Source: a virus. Taken from it: 64,000 bases of DNA. Both the position numbers and the translations under genes were made by a program. Location: positions 1-64,000 of the IMG/VR virus record IMGVR_UViG_3300019458_000021. The stretch is one strand, 5' to 3'. Position 1 is the stretch's first letter, and each line of letters begins with the position of its first letter. Of the stretch, positions 48,012 through 57,237 are shown in pieces. Below the pieces are notes generated by a model that was not told the DNA's origin, made no database searches, and saw only the letters and a list, made by a program, of their open reading frames with translations.

Positions 48012-49015
48012 GCAATGATGTTGCTACCGACATTGCCGAATTTGCGGCTGAAGTCGGAAAAAGCGTTTCGCGCAAACGTCCTCGGGCGGAAGAGCTCACC
48101 TCAACACCACCATCTGCTGGTGTTGAGGTGAGCTCTTCTGCCAAAGAGATGTGGGCGATCTATGGCGGTCACATGTACTCTGCTTGCGAAGCAGCAGTCG
48201 GATCCTTGCCGCCTGGTCAATACACAATTGAGCACAACAACCAAATCGGTATCTACTTCAACCTCCATCACGTCAATCTAGATGATCTTGTCCACTTACC
48301 CGATTCAGTTTCGGATGCTGTGATTAGAGAGATCCGTACATTCTGGACGAAGGAAGAACATTTCCGCAAGTTTGGATTTCTGTGGAAGCGAGGTGTTCTG
48401 TTGTTTGGTCCTCCAGGCAGCGGAAAAACCTCTACACTTCAGGTCGTCGCGAAAGAAGTGATCGACTCTGGTGGTGTTGCTGTATACGTCAGCAATCCAC
48501 GACTTGCCTCACTAGGATTGAAAATCATGCGAGAGGTTGAGCCATCACGCCCAATCGTTGTGATGCTCGAAGATGTTGACGCAATCGTTGAAGAATATGG
48601 AGAGGCAGAATTACTCGCGGTAATGGACGGTGAATTACAGATTGACAATGTCGTGTTCATCGCTACAACAAACTATCTCAGCCGTCTTGATCCTCGTTTC
48701 GTGTGCCGGCCAAGCCGGTTTGATATCGTTCGTAAGATCGACTATCCAAATGAAAGCGCAAGACGAGTTTATCTTACAAGTAAGAATAAACGTCTTGCAA
48801 CAGAAGAACGCGCTGAGGAACTAAAACAGTGGGTTGGAGCAACAAAAGGGTTCTCTGTTGCACACCTCAAAGAATTGATCGTGTCTATCGAAGTGTTTGA
48901 GGTTCCATTTAAGGATGCTGTTGAGCGCCTAAGGGAACTCACGAAGGTTCCGACCGACACAGACAACTTCAAGAAGAAGGTTGGTTTTACCAACACTGAT
49001 AATGATGGAGATTAG
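48008..49015 (+). CDS. AAA+ ATPase
   Basis: 335 residues. GVLLFGPPGSGKTSTLQVV (Walker A), VVMLEDVDAIVEEYGE (Walker B), FIATTNYLSRLDPRF (sensor 1) and RPSRFD (Arg finger) as in BCS1/Cdc48-type unfoldases. The first ~45 residues are disordered and their DNA contains a 21-bp perfect inverted repeat (48089-48138). Possible partner of the ClpP-like protease, by inference only. Confidence 0.88.
   Translation: MSNDVATDIAEFAAEVGKSVSRKRPRAEELTSTPPSAGVEVSSSAKEMWAIYGGHMYSACEAAVGSLPPGQYTIEHNNQIGIYFNLHHVNLDDLVHLPDSVSDAVIREIRTFWTKEEHFRKFGFLWKRGVLLFGPPGSGKTSTLQVVAKEVIDSGGVAVYVSNPRLASLGLKIMREVEPSRPIVVMLEDVDAIVEEYGEAELLAVMDGELQIDNVVFIATTNYLSRLDPRFVCRPSRFDIVRKIDYPNESARRVYLTSKNKRLATEERAEELKQWVGATKGFSVAHLKELIVSIEVFEVPFKDAVERLRELTKVPTDTDNFKKKVGFTNTDNDGD
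48089..48138 (+). repeat. 21-bp perfect inverted repeat inside the AAA gene
   Basis: Arms 48089-48109 and 48118-48138 are exactly complementary around an 8-base loop, within the codons for EELTSTPPSAGVEVSSS. Confidence 0.95.
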
Positions 49016-49021
49016 TTGGAC

Positions 49022-49273
49022 ATGAGTAAGCATCACGTCTCAGACACTCACTCTCGAGTGTTGAATGACGTTCGTCGCTTATCGCACGAACAGCTCGTAG
49101 AGTTGTATGGTATCGACATTGATAATGATGGTTCTGTATTTGATCCGACAGAGAACCAACAATTCGATACACTTGAGGATTGGGCCAGGTTCATTTCTGA
49201 ACGAGATAGTGATGACAACTACGGCTCATTCGTCAAGCGCGGCGGTAAACATCGCTACGACGACGAATACTAA
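49022..49273 (+). CDS. Small acidic protein
   Basis: 83 residues from ATG at 49022. DIDNDGSVFDPTEN is Asp-rich, Ca2+-loop-like; the C-terminus is basic. Overlaps the convergent gene at 49270 by 4 bases. Unknown. Confidence 0.65.
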   Translation: MSKHHVSDTHSRVLNDVRRLSHEQLVELYGIDIDNDGSVFDPTENQQFDTLEDWARFISERDSDDNYGSFVKRGGKHRYDDEY

Positions 49274-49662
49274 GAGAAGAATTTCAACGGAGCGGTAAAC
49301 TTGTAAGGCTCGACGTGCGTCCAGCCTTTCATGATCAAATCATTTGACATCACCGGTTTCTTCCCTTTGGAACGATCTAAAGACCAAGTGATGTGGTATG
49401 TCTTGCCATCTTCACGACGTTTGGAACCATTTACAGAGACAACTAACGCTTCTAAACCGTCTTCCTCAGCATAACCAACAACGTTGATCATTGCATGTGG
49501 GATCATCAAGTCACCAGGATTTTCAACACCGAACTGTTGCGTGATATGATGACCAATGAAGTCCGGATACTTTGGTGGAAAACGTCGAGCAAGTTCGCAG
49601 CGAACTTGCTCGGGTACTTCATAGGCCATGTATCCAGTTCGTTGCATTTGGGTTAGCTTCAT
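49270..49662 (-). CDS. 2H phosphoesterase-like protein
   Basis: 130 residues. IGHHITQQFGV (~37-47) and KTYHITWSLDRSKGKKPVMS (~87-106) give two H-x-T motifs as in the 2H family. Distinct from the Acb1-type protein at 39862 and from 1737-2213, so the window holds three. Substrate unknown: RNA ends, cyclic dinucleotides or ADP-ribose phosphates are options. Coupled to the nucleotidase upstream. Confidence 0.62.
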   Translation of the reverse strand: MKLTQMQRTGYMAYEVPEQVRCELARRFPPKYPDFIGHHITQQFGVENPGDLMIPHAMINVVGYAEEDGLEALVVSVNGSKRREDGKTYHITWSLDRSKGKKPVMSNDLIMKGWTHVEPYKFTAPLKFFS

Positions 49663-50195
49663 AAGCCAAGCTCCTTCAACTGCCGGATTGTGTTAGCGGT
49701 GGATGTATGGAGAATAGGAATACCGCCTTGTTGCTTCCAAGGATCCAACGCTTTCATTTTGTCGTCGATCAAGATTCGGTTCGGACCAGCCATCTGTGAC
49801 TTGTCAGCCGCACGACGAACAAGATTAACAACAACGTTCGCACCGAGATGTCGTTTGACCCACTCACGCTTTTCTGGTTCAGGTGCACCAACGACGCCAG
49901 TTGCTGAAAGAATCTGCGGATTGTACTTCTGCAAGTAGGACCACAATTCATGTGCATCGGGCATCGGTTCCATTGTACCCCAAAACGGAATACCAAGCTT
50001 CGCGCGACCACCAACACGACCCCACAATTCACGATCCAGTTTCTTGTTGCGCATTGGATGAGCATCGTCCTCCCATCCAGGAACCCACTCTTTTGCTTTC
50101 TTTACGAAGTCGACAAGAACACCGTCCAAGTCGACAAAAATCTCTACCGGTCGACCGGCCTGCTGACCATCCATTATGACCTCATCTAGTCTCAT
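49659..50195 (-). CDS. HAD-family 5'-nucleotidase-like
   Basis: 178 residues from ATG at 50195, one base after the upstream stop (SD GGTGGA). IFVDLDGVLVDF is HAD motif I, LSATG motif II, and ILIDDKM motif IV. It resembles 5'(3')-deoxyribonucleotidases. It fits with dNTP supply by the reductase upstream. Confidence 0.8.
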   Translation of the reverse strand: MRLDEVIMDGQQAGRPVEIFVDLDGVLVDFVKKAKEWVPGWEDDAHPMRNKKLDRELWGRVGGRAKLGIPFWGTMEPMPDAHELWSYLQKYNPQILSATGVVGAPEPEKREWVKRHLGANVVVNLVRRAADKSQMAGPNRILIDDKMKALDPWKQQGGIPILHTSTANTIRQLKELGL

Positions 50196-50196
50196 T

Positions 50197-50421
50197 TCAT
50201 CCACCATCAAACCATTCTGATCCATGCACGGTGTTTTTGAAGCCTTCATGCCATGCACGATATTGTTCTGAGTGCTCCTCATATTCACATGTTGGCATTG
50301 CTTTGCCTTTATGTTGACCGTGCGTGTCAAGGAACAGCTGGGCAGCAGTGCAGCCTTTTTCATATGCTGCAGTGTGGGTAACGCCGCTGTTCTTTTCGTT
50401 TAGAAGTTCGTCAATTTTCAT
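50197..50421 (-). CDS. RMF-like small protein
   Basis: 74 residues. AYEKGCTAAQLFLDTHG... CEYEEHSEQYRAWHEGF follows the ribosome modulation factor pattern (A-x3-G-x2-A; R-x-W-x2-GF), though shorter conserved text makes the match tentative. RMF dimerises and silences ribosomes. Translationally linked to the nucleotidase. Confidence 0.5.
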   Translation of the reverse strand: MKIDELLNEKNSGVTHTAAYEKGCTAAQLFLDTHGQHKGKAMPTCEYEEHSEQYRAWHEGFKNTVHGSEWFDGG

Positions 50422-50457
50422 GATTTGTATTTATCTTACCCTGTTTTCAAACAACTA

Positions 50458-53400
50458 TCAACCGCACTTGCTCGATCCACAGTTTGTGCACTTGTGGCAC
50501 CCTTCGCTGTAGACAACCAACGTCGATCCACAATCACCACACGTTACACCTTCCGCAGCTTCGCCGTCCTTGATGAACGATGACAGGTACTTCTTGATCT
50601 GGAACAAGAACGTTCCTACAAATACATCTTGGACTCGGTCGAGGGCAGCAACAATGTTTTTGATCAACACTCCATGACGAAGATTCAGACTGATCATACG
50701 AGCAACCTTTGTTGTGTTGTTGTCGACCGCAATCTTCTCGAGCGTCTCGTCGATGTGCTTCTTAGGAATCCCCTTGCTGCAGGCGAGCGCTGTCAGCACT
50801 TCAACAGCATCGTTTGACGTTACGGTTTTCTCATAGCTGTTCGTATGCACGAAGAATCCAAACGGTCGCAGCTTCTGATCATCCCACCAAAGAACGGTCA
50901 GGTACCACTTACGTCCTTCAGCCTTCAACGTCTTCATTGTCGCCGGAGCTGAATCAGGAAGCTTAACGTCTTCAAGGATGATCTCTTCATCGGCATCGGT
51001 TGCTGTTTTCTCGTCTTTGGCGCCAAGAACCGTCGTCATCGTACCGGCGCGATAGGTTGTAACACCTTTAACATATCCTGATGCAAACGCATCTGTGTAA
51101 ATCGACTTGAATTGCTCGAACGGATATTCGTTTGGAACATTGACCGTGTTATGGGAAACAATACCGTTGATGAGATAGCTATGTGTATCTTCCACTTCAA
51201 TATCGTACACATTTTTCAAACCTGCGCTCCGGATATCCGTAACCACAACGCTCGTGAGATGTCGATCAAATTTGAGGCCTGTTTTTTCTATAAACGACAT
51301 TCTAACAAAATTGCCTCTTTGTTGACACTTTCGCAATCTCGCTCTAACCATGCTGCCATATGTATTGCTTGGTTGTTGGGCAATCAATTGTTCAAACACA
51401 TCGTTTGAAATATAAGTTTGTTTCTGTGTTTTGCCCTGCACTGTATATATCATCTTGTGGTCTTCAATAGGTACAATCGTATCCATGTCTTCTAACCAAG
51501 CCGTAACACCATATGTTGTTTTTCCTTCTCCAACATTTCTTGTACAGAGGGAATACTGAACACCCATTGAAGATAACATGTGTGTCACTTTTTCTGCAAC
51601 ATCTTTGGCATACCCATCAAACACAACCAACGAGGCACCATACTCGTTTGTTTTCAAATAGCCATCAAGAGTTAGCCCTTCAATGAAAGCCTTCCAGATT
51701 GAAACCGGGGAATCCAACAGCCATTGAGGGAGATGTTTATTGGCAGCACCGTGTCCAAACTCTTGCTTAAACCAGCGAGCAATCGAATTCGAATGCACAT
51801 AGTGCGTATTGACGCCCCACCTGTCGTCAGTCTGAACATGATGGGTATTAAACAATTGCAGCATCAAACGTTCGCACAGAGCGGATACTTTTTCATTCTT
51901 TTCACAAATTGCAATAGAATGATCGGTCAAGCTTCCATCCGCCACCCACATTCCAAGTAGTAAAGCAAAATCTTCATCGACAACTTGCGGGAACTTCCTA
52001 TGCTTTGCGTTGGCTGCAAATGTTGGTTGAGGAGGGGATACGTAACCTCTCTCGACGACAAATGCGTTTGTGCGATAAAACACCTTGTCTCCAACTTCAA
52101 TATCGTCGAGTGATTTCCATCCCGTAGCACATTTTAGCTTATGGGTATAAGCGGCGGTTATCTCAAATCCGTTGTCAAAACGGACAGTAGCGCAAGGTTT
52201 GACGCCGCCAAAATAATGACGTGTTATTGCCTTTTCCTGACCATTTTCATCAAGAACAGTGAAAGAATCACACGGCACAACAAATCCTTCTTGCGATGGG
52301 TTGTGAATACCCAATGCTTCAACAGGTTTTAATCCCTTGTTTGTCGAAATTAGTGTACCCTCTGCCACACATTTCGACATTGCACTGTCAACCCACCTGG
52401 CGAATCCCTTTAGATCGTTCACATGATCTTTCACATTCAAACTTAGTGCTGTGGCGGCCCAGGAAGCGTTCGAATTCCACTGCTTCTTGCGTTTCATAAC
52501 ACGAACACCGTAATCTTCGCACAAAACTTCCTTTGTTAAACCACGATTCTTATCTATCTTGTAAACGAGTCCATCAGGAGCAACACCACGAAGAATCTCT
52601 TCATCGCCTTCTTTAGTGAACTTAAACATCGACGTTTCGTGCCACGCTCCTTCAAACCATTTAGGTGTGACATCCGCAATGTATTCGGGCATTGTACCAA
52701 CAATCACCGTACGAACGTACTCGTGCAAGAACACCGGTTCAAGTCCACCCGAAACAACATTGGCAAAGATCGACGTGTTACCTGTTGGTTGAATTGAGAG
52801 AAGAGAACTGTTCCGAATACCGTAATTGTTAAGTTTCTCCCAGTATTCCTGTGGAAGATCGAGACTACGAATAAACACGCCTTGCATGTGCTTGTCTGGA
52901 TCACACAAAGAGAACATTCCTTTCTCTTGTGCAAGATCAATTGAAGCCATGTATGCTGACTGTGCAACCGTCCTCATGACTTCATCGCGATACCGATCGG
53001 CGTTCTTGCTTGCGAATTTTGTTTTCAGCATGTAAAGGGCTGATCCCCAGCCAAGAATACCAACACCGATCCGACGTTTGTTCTGAATACTCCACTCATA
53101 TTCTGAAAGAGGAGCCTTCGTGAGATCGTTGATGTTATCGAGGAATCGAACCATGTAGCCTGTGTACTGCGCAATTTTTGCAAGATCAAACCCATCCTCG
53201 ATCACGAACTGTGTAAGGTTAAGCGATCCAAGATTACACACACCGCCAGGAGCAAGTGTTTGTTCACCACATTGTAAATTGTTGATATATGTCCATTTTT
53301 TCTTTCCATTTCTTGTTTGAGTCTCTTGAATACAAACAAAGAAGTTATGGAAGTTATCTACAGTTCCGTTATAAACATTCTGTTTCCCAACATACCTGAC

Positions 53401-56265
53401 TTCAACAACACGGTGGTTTTGATTTGAAGCATATTCCTTGAGATCCGCAAATGAACGATGTGGAGAATGAGGACCAATCAAACAAGCGACGTTCTGTTGT
53501 TTACATTCCTGTTGCCATTCTGTTTTTAATGGCTCACGCTTCAGTGTAGACTTCATGTTGTTATATATTATTGCCTGTTTCTCACGCTTATCTTGTGTGA
53601 TCTTATCAATTGCAGCTTTTGACAAGTCGCTGTATTTTTGCTTGTTCGAGTGGTTTCTGTGTGCCGTATAAGCACGACTACATTCAATCGAACAGAGACC
53701 AACTTCACGATAATGAGCATGAACCTCAAATTTGTCACCACACTGACAACATTCCTTGCGAATAAATAGATTTTGGTTATTGATAATCACATCATACTTC
53801 TGATCTTTGAGGCTAATGTATGTTTTTTGTTGCTTCGGCGACAACGTAGTAAACTCTGAATCCAACCCAACCCGGTCAGCACACTTGATTGAAAGTTCAT
53901 GAACTGATCCAATAGCATCAACTCTCCAAGAACTGAATTGCGTTGGGAGGTTGTGCTCTTTGGCATATTGCTCCCATTCGTTAACAGAGAAGCGTCTACC
54001 GAGTTGTTGTGTCAACGCCGTGGCATGATCTTCAATATCATCATGAGTACATCCCAAGTATCTTGAGTTGTTTTCTCCATTAGTCAAAACCGATGGAGAA
54101 GACACACCACGATATTGCTGCCACTGTTCTTCCGTCCAGTTGGCTTTTGCCCTACGCATTGGATTGTTATCACCACGTATCATCGAGCCATGATATTCAT
54201 CATGGGCTTGTTTGGACATAATTTCCAGGTTGGCTGGATCATTATTCAAGCTATTAAAATCTCTATGGTGAACAACATGCCCCACAGGAACCTTTTGTCC
54301 TGTTGCATACTCAGCAATCAATCTATGTTCTGCTTTGGTTACTCGTCCTAAATTAACCCACATATAATCTTGTGAAGAAAAATTGCTGTTAGGATAGATA
54401 TCTTCCCATGCAGCATGAAACTTATGCATCGTCTTGATGCTATCGCCTGCCATCAAGTCTTTTGTTTGTTTGTATTCTCCGGAAGTCAGTCGCCACTTAT
54501 GGTTGTTCGTGCAGCGAGCAAATGATCCATCTTCAAACACAACTTCATACACGTCCTGATCATATCCGGTAATACGAGGATGACGCATAAGACGGATATC
54601 AACCTCACTCTGGTCGTTGTAACAGAATACGGGGACATCCTTTCCTTCCTCAGCAAGTTGTTGAATTGTCACATTATGGCGTCCATCGGCCACCGCCACC
54701 AGAGTATCGCCCGTAAGGCAAGGGTTGGTTGCGTACACTGTCTCAGCATAGCTGAGAGGAAGAAAATGATTTGCACGATCGAGGAACAGTACGCCTGGCT
54801 CGGCACGATTGTATGTGCTTTGCATGATCAAGTCCCACAACTGCATTGTCGATACTGTCGCGTAGACAACGACACCATATCCCTTCGCTCGCCAATCTTT
54901 CAAATCGCCGTGCCATTCACCTTTATAATGCGGATCTTTTGTATTGGGAAACATAAGTTGCCATGTATCCATCTGTGCTCGATCAGTAGTTAGCTCAGCT
55001 ACCAGCTTCTCGTTTGGATGGTCAAAGGTCATTTCATCCGCAAGAAGTCGATCAATCTCCATTACTCGAAGAACACGAAACATGAAATCGTCCGTACAGT
55101 TAACAGATACGTTGAATTTCGTTAGACGTCCCGGTTGTTGTTTCGCTGTGATGAATTCGATTATGTCTGGATGCCAACAGTTGTGAATAAAGACACCATT
55201 CGCCACGAAGTTATGATATTCAGGCATTGCTATATCAAAAACTTCTTGCTCAATACTCTCCTCTACGCGCACCACTTTGTGGTTTGTGATTAAACGCTTG
55301 TTTAAAGCGGCAAGACTATCACTTGCGATTAAATCTTTTGCTTTTTTATACAACCCATCGCTTAATAAAAATTCGTGGTCGGGTGTGCACTCAATATAAT
55401 CGTCGTTGTTAAATACAACCTTAACAGTTGCTCGTATGCCTTTTGACCATACCATCAATGCCTGACGAACATACACATTACCCTGACCATCAGTGCAATA
55501 CAAGTAGGGTGTTTGACCTACTAACTCTTTGATGGGAACTTTTCCAAACAACGTGTTTATTGGTGTGTTCCCGCCAAGGCAATCCAAGACACCCATCATT
55601 GCGCCCTTACGGATCTTGCCTTTTGCCTTCGTATTCACACTCTTGCGACCAGAACCAGCAGTGATTACGTCAGACACCTTATCAAAGATCTCCATGTACT
55701 TGACAGCACCGGGCGTCTCGACGCCAATACCATCAATGAAGGCACCACGCGGACGAAGGTAAGAGAAGTTTTCACCCCAACCACCTTCTGACTTAAGTGT
55801 ATGTGCCTGAGCTCGAACATGTTCGAAGATGCCGTCGAGACTGTCTGGATCGTATTTCACTCGTGGGCCAGTGAAACAATTCATCAGAGTTGTGCCGCCC
55901 CACTGAGTGCCAGCGTTTGCATAGATCCGACCACCGCACGTTCCCTTGAAGTTTGATAGCAGATTGTAGAACTTCTCGGTCCACTCGAGCCGAAGATCCA
56001 TCGTTTTTTCCATCGAAGCCGCTGCAGCCGCAACACGGAAGATTGTGTCGTTGATGGTTTCATCATTATGATCCTTATACGTACTTGCCCAAACCTCTTC
56101 AGAGAATGCATCCTCAAAAACTGTCGGGTTTTCGTTGATCAGTCGACATTTGAGGAGATAGAGGTAATCGTCTTCGGTTAGGTTATCGCGTGGAGGGGGG
56201 GTCAGGTGATGTGATTGAAAAATGCTAGCGCGTGTCGCTGTATTCTCTTGAACAGAGCTCGACAT
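50458..56265 (-). CDS. nrdJ: Class II-like ribonucleotide reductase with three inteins
   Basis: 1,935 residues; about 910 remain after splicing. Extein blocks: LMNCFTGP, SEGGWGENFSYLRPRG, GSGRKSVNTKAKGKIRKGAM, NP|CGEQTLAPGGVCNLGSLNL, SIQPTGNTSIFANVVSGG, SK|TVNVPNEYPFE, and a C-terminal CGDCGS...CTNCGSSKCG zinc/thiol tail. The tail and the single-chain design suggest the B12-dependent class II enzyme; no class I beta subunit is in the window. SD AAGGAGCACAATAA for ATG at 56265, overlapping dCMP deaminase by 64 bases. It makes dNDPs/dNTPs for phage DNA. Confidence 0.88.
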   Translation of the reverse strand: MSSSVQENTATRASIFQSHHLTPPPRDNLTEDDYLYLLKCRLINENPTVFEDAFSEEVWASTYKDHNDETINDTIFRVAAAAASMEKTMDLRLEWTEKFYNLLSNFKGTCGGRIYANAGTQWGGTTLMNCFTGPRVKYDPDSLDGIFEHVRAQAHTLKSEGGWGENFSYLRPRGAFIDGIGVETPGAVKYMEIFDKVSDVITAGSGRKSVNTKAKGKIRKGAMMGVLDCLGGNTPINTLFGKVPIKELVGQTPYLYCTDGQGNVYVRQALMVWSKGIRATVKVVFNNDDYIECTPDHEFLLSDGLYKKAKDLIASDSLAALNKRLITNHKVVRVEESIEQEVFDIAMPEYHNFVANGVFIHNCWHPDIIEFITAKQQPGRLTKFNVSVNCTDDFMFRVLRVMEIDRLLADEMTFDHPNEKLVAELTTDRAQMDTWQLMFPNTKDPHYKGEWHGDLKDWRAKGYGVVVYATVSTMQLWDLIMQSTYNRAEPGVLFLDRANHFLPLSYAETVYATNPCLTGDTLVAVADGRHNVTIQQLAEEGKDVPVFCYNDQSEVDIRLMRHPRITGYDQDVYEVVFEDGSFARCTNNHKWRLTSGEYKQTKDLMAGDSIKTMHKFHAAWEDIYPNSNFSSQDYMWVNLGRVTKAEHRLIAEYATGQKVPVGHVVHHRDFNSLNNDPANLEIMSKQAHDEYHGSMIRGDNNPMRRAKANWTEEQWQQYRGVSSPSVLTNGENNSRYLGCTHDDIEDHATALTQQLGRRFSVNEWEQYAKEHNLPTQFSSWRVDAIGSVHELSIKCADRVGLDSEFTTLSPKQQKTYISLKDQKYDVIINNQNLFIRKECCQCGDKFEVHAHYREVGLCSIECSRAYTAHRNHSNKQKYSDLSKAAIDKITQDKREKQAIIYNNMKSTLKREPLKTEWQQECKQQNVACLIGPHSPHRSFADLKEYASNQNHRVVEVRYVGKQNVYNGTVDNFHNFFVCIQETQTRNGKKKWTYINNLQCGEQTLAPGGVCNLGSLNLTQFVIEDGFDLAKIAQYTGYMVRFLDNINDLTKAPLSEYEWSIQNKRRIGVGILGWGSALYMLKTKFASKNADRYRDEVMRTVAQSAYMASIDLAQEKGMFSLCDPDKHMQGVFIRSLDLPQEYWEKLNNYGIRNSSLLSIQPTGNTSIFANVVSGGLEPVFLHEYVRTVIVGTMPEYIADVTPKWFEGAWHETSMFKFTKEGDEEILRGVAPDGLVYKIDKNRGLTKEVLCEDYGVRVMKRKKQWNSNASWAATALSLNVKDHVNDLKGFARWVDSAMSKCVAEGTLISTNKGLKPVEALGIHNPSQEGFVVPCDSFTVLDENGQEKAITRHYFGGVKPCATVRFDNGFEITAAYTHKLKCATGWKSLDDIEVGDKVFYRTNAFVVERGYVSPPQPTFAANAKHRKFPQVVDEDFALLLGMWVADGSLTDHSIAICEKNEKVSALCERLMLQLFNTHHVQTDDRWGVNTHYVHSNSIARWFKQEFGHGAANKHLPQWLLDSPVSIWKAFIEGLTLDGYLKTNEYGASLVVFDGYAKDVAEKVTHMLSSMGVQYSLCTRNVGEGKTTYGVTAWLEDMDTIVPIEDHKMIYTVQGKTQKQTYISNDVFEQLIAQQPSNTYGSMVRARLRKCQQRGNFVRMSFIEKTGLKFDRHLTSVVVTDIRSAGLKNVYDIEVEDTHSYLINGIVSHNTVNVPNEYPFEQFKSIYTDAFASGYVKGVTTYRAGTMTTVLGAKDEKTATDADEEIILEDVKLPDSAPATMKTLKAEGRKWYLTVLWWDDQKLRPFGFFVHTNSYEKTVTSNDAVEVLTALACSKGIPKKHIDETLEKIAVDNNTTKVARMISLNLRHGVLIKNIVAALDRVQDVFVGTFLFQIKKYLSSFIKDGEAAEGVTCGDCGSTLVVYSEGCHKCTNCGSSKCG
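51148..52371 (-). mobile_element. RNR intein 3 (LAGLIDADG)
   Basis: Residues 1299-1706: starts CVAEGTLISTNKGLKPVEAL, ends GIVSHN with +1 Thr. Endonuclease motifs LLLGMWVADGSL and FIEGLTLDGYL. Inserted in SK|TVNVP. Confidence 0.9.
53272..54720 (-). mobile_element. RNR intein 2 (HNH, C-terminal Gln)
   Basis: Residues 516-998: starts CLTGDTLVAVADGRHNVT, contains an HNH core (VGHVVHHRDFNSLNNDPANL) and a CQCGDKF...CSIEC zinc site, and ends TYINNLQ before Cys+1. The last residue is Gln instead of Asn. Inserted in NP|CGEQ. Confidence 0.88.
55180..55581 (-). mobile_element. RNR intein 1 (134-residue mini-intein)
   Basis: Residues 229-362: starts CLGGNTPINTLFGKVPIKEL, block B at CTPDHEFLLSDG, ends VFIHN before Cys+1. 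No endonuclease domain. Inserted in GVLD|CWHPD. Confidence 0.9.
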
Positions 56266-56717
56266 TTATTGTGCTCCTTGTTGTTCTTGTTAATGATGTT
56301 GTGGTCAACCGACATTTGATGCACAGGTATCTCACATCGGTTAAGGAAATCTAGTCCTACGAAACTCTTTGGATGGTCTTCGATATAATATACGTCTTTA
56401 ATCCCTGCCTGGTAGAGGAGTTTTGCACATGAAAGACACGGAGCTAGAGTACAGAACAGCGTAGCGCCTTCACCGCTTTCTGTGCTTCTAGCTAGCTTCG
56501 CAATGGCATTCGCTTCCGCGTGGGAAAGCTCCGCATGCGTCTTGCCAGTTTCATCTTCGCAACAGTTCTCCCACCCCGGAGGCATACCATTGAAGCCGAT
56601 AGAAATGATTCGATCGTTCTTGACGATCAAACAACCCACCTGTTTGTCCTTGCAGTATGATAGCTTCGCATACTCCAAAGCCGCTCTCATGTGGGCGTGA
56701 GCGTATCGTTCTTTCAT
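56202..56717 (-). CDS. cd: dCMP deaminase
   Basis: 171 residues. LSHAEANAIAKL (His-Ala-Glu) and APCLSCAKLLYQAGI (PCxxC) bind the catalytic zinc; QVGCLIVKNDRIISIGFNG and the zinc-ligand insert ENCCEDETGKTH match T4 gpCD/ComEB. It makes dUMP for ThyA. The C-terminal 21 codons overlap the RNR start. Confidence 0.92.
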   Translation of the reverse strand: MKERYAHAHMRAALEYAKLSYCKDKQVGCLIVKNDRIISIGFNGMPPGWENCCEDETGKTHAELSHAEANAIAKLARSTESGEGATLFCTLAPCLSCAKLLYQAGIKDVYYIEDHPKSFVGLDFLNRCEIPVHQMSVDHNIINKNNKEHNKCRALFKRIQRHALAFFNHIT

Positions 56718-56816
56718 AGGTTCGTCTTATTTACAGTCCGCTTATCAAGGTTTGGTTTTATGTGCGGAAATCACATTGTTTGCTATGATAGTTGAACATA
56801 GTTCGGGTTTCAACGG

Positions 56817-56846
56817 TTGACATTACCTGATTAGTCATTGTACTGT
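56817..56846 (+). promoter_or_regulatory. sigma70-like promoter
   Basis: TTGACA, 18 bp, TACTGT before the gene at 56906, followed by a small CACCC-GTTC-GGGTG hairpin. Confidence 0.45.
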
Positions 56847-56905
56847 TTACCTCGTAAAGGGTGCACCCGTTCGGGTGTTTCGATCAATTCTCTGAGTCCT
56901 TAATC

Positions 56906-57196
56906 ATGGCCGAATTGAACAAAGAAGCAAAAGACAAAGATATTCAACAGATCGTGCGATACCTGGTCACGACTTTCAACTCCGCAACATCGAAGATGGA
57001 ACGCCCGTTCCGAACCAGTAAAGGCATTGCAAATCAACTGTACAAGTGGCAGACTGAGTTTGCATATCGATTGAATGATGTGATGCAAAGTCCACGGGCT
57101 CTACAACAAGCAAACATCGGCCGGTGTAACGAGTTCATCGACGAGGCCGTTCAAATTTTGAACCAACTCGAAGAGTCAAAAGAAGCGAAAAAGTAA
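56906..57196 (+). CDS. Small helical protein
   Basis: 96 residues from ATG at 56906; the SD is weak. Two helices (QQIVRYLVTTFNSATSKMER; FIDEAVQILNQLEESKEAKK). First gene of the plus-strand block. Unknown family. Confidence 0.7.
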   Translation: MAELNKEAKDKDIQQIVRYLVTTFNSATSKMERPFRTSKGIANQLYKWQTEFAYRLNDVMQSPRALQQANIGRCNEFIDEAVQILNQLEESKEAKK

Positions 57197-57209
57197 CCAA
57201 AAACACCCG

Positions 57210-57217
57210 CATAAATA
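57210..57217 (+). promoter_or_regulatory. Late-promoter-like box CATAAATA
   Basis: 21 bp before the start at 57238. CCCTC-TCTC-GAGGG just after it can hide the SD GAGGG. Confidence 0.65.
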
Positions 57218-57237
57218 CCCTCTCTCGAGGGCGATTT

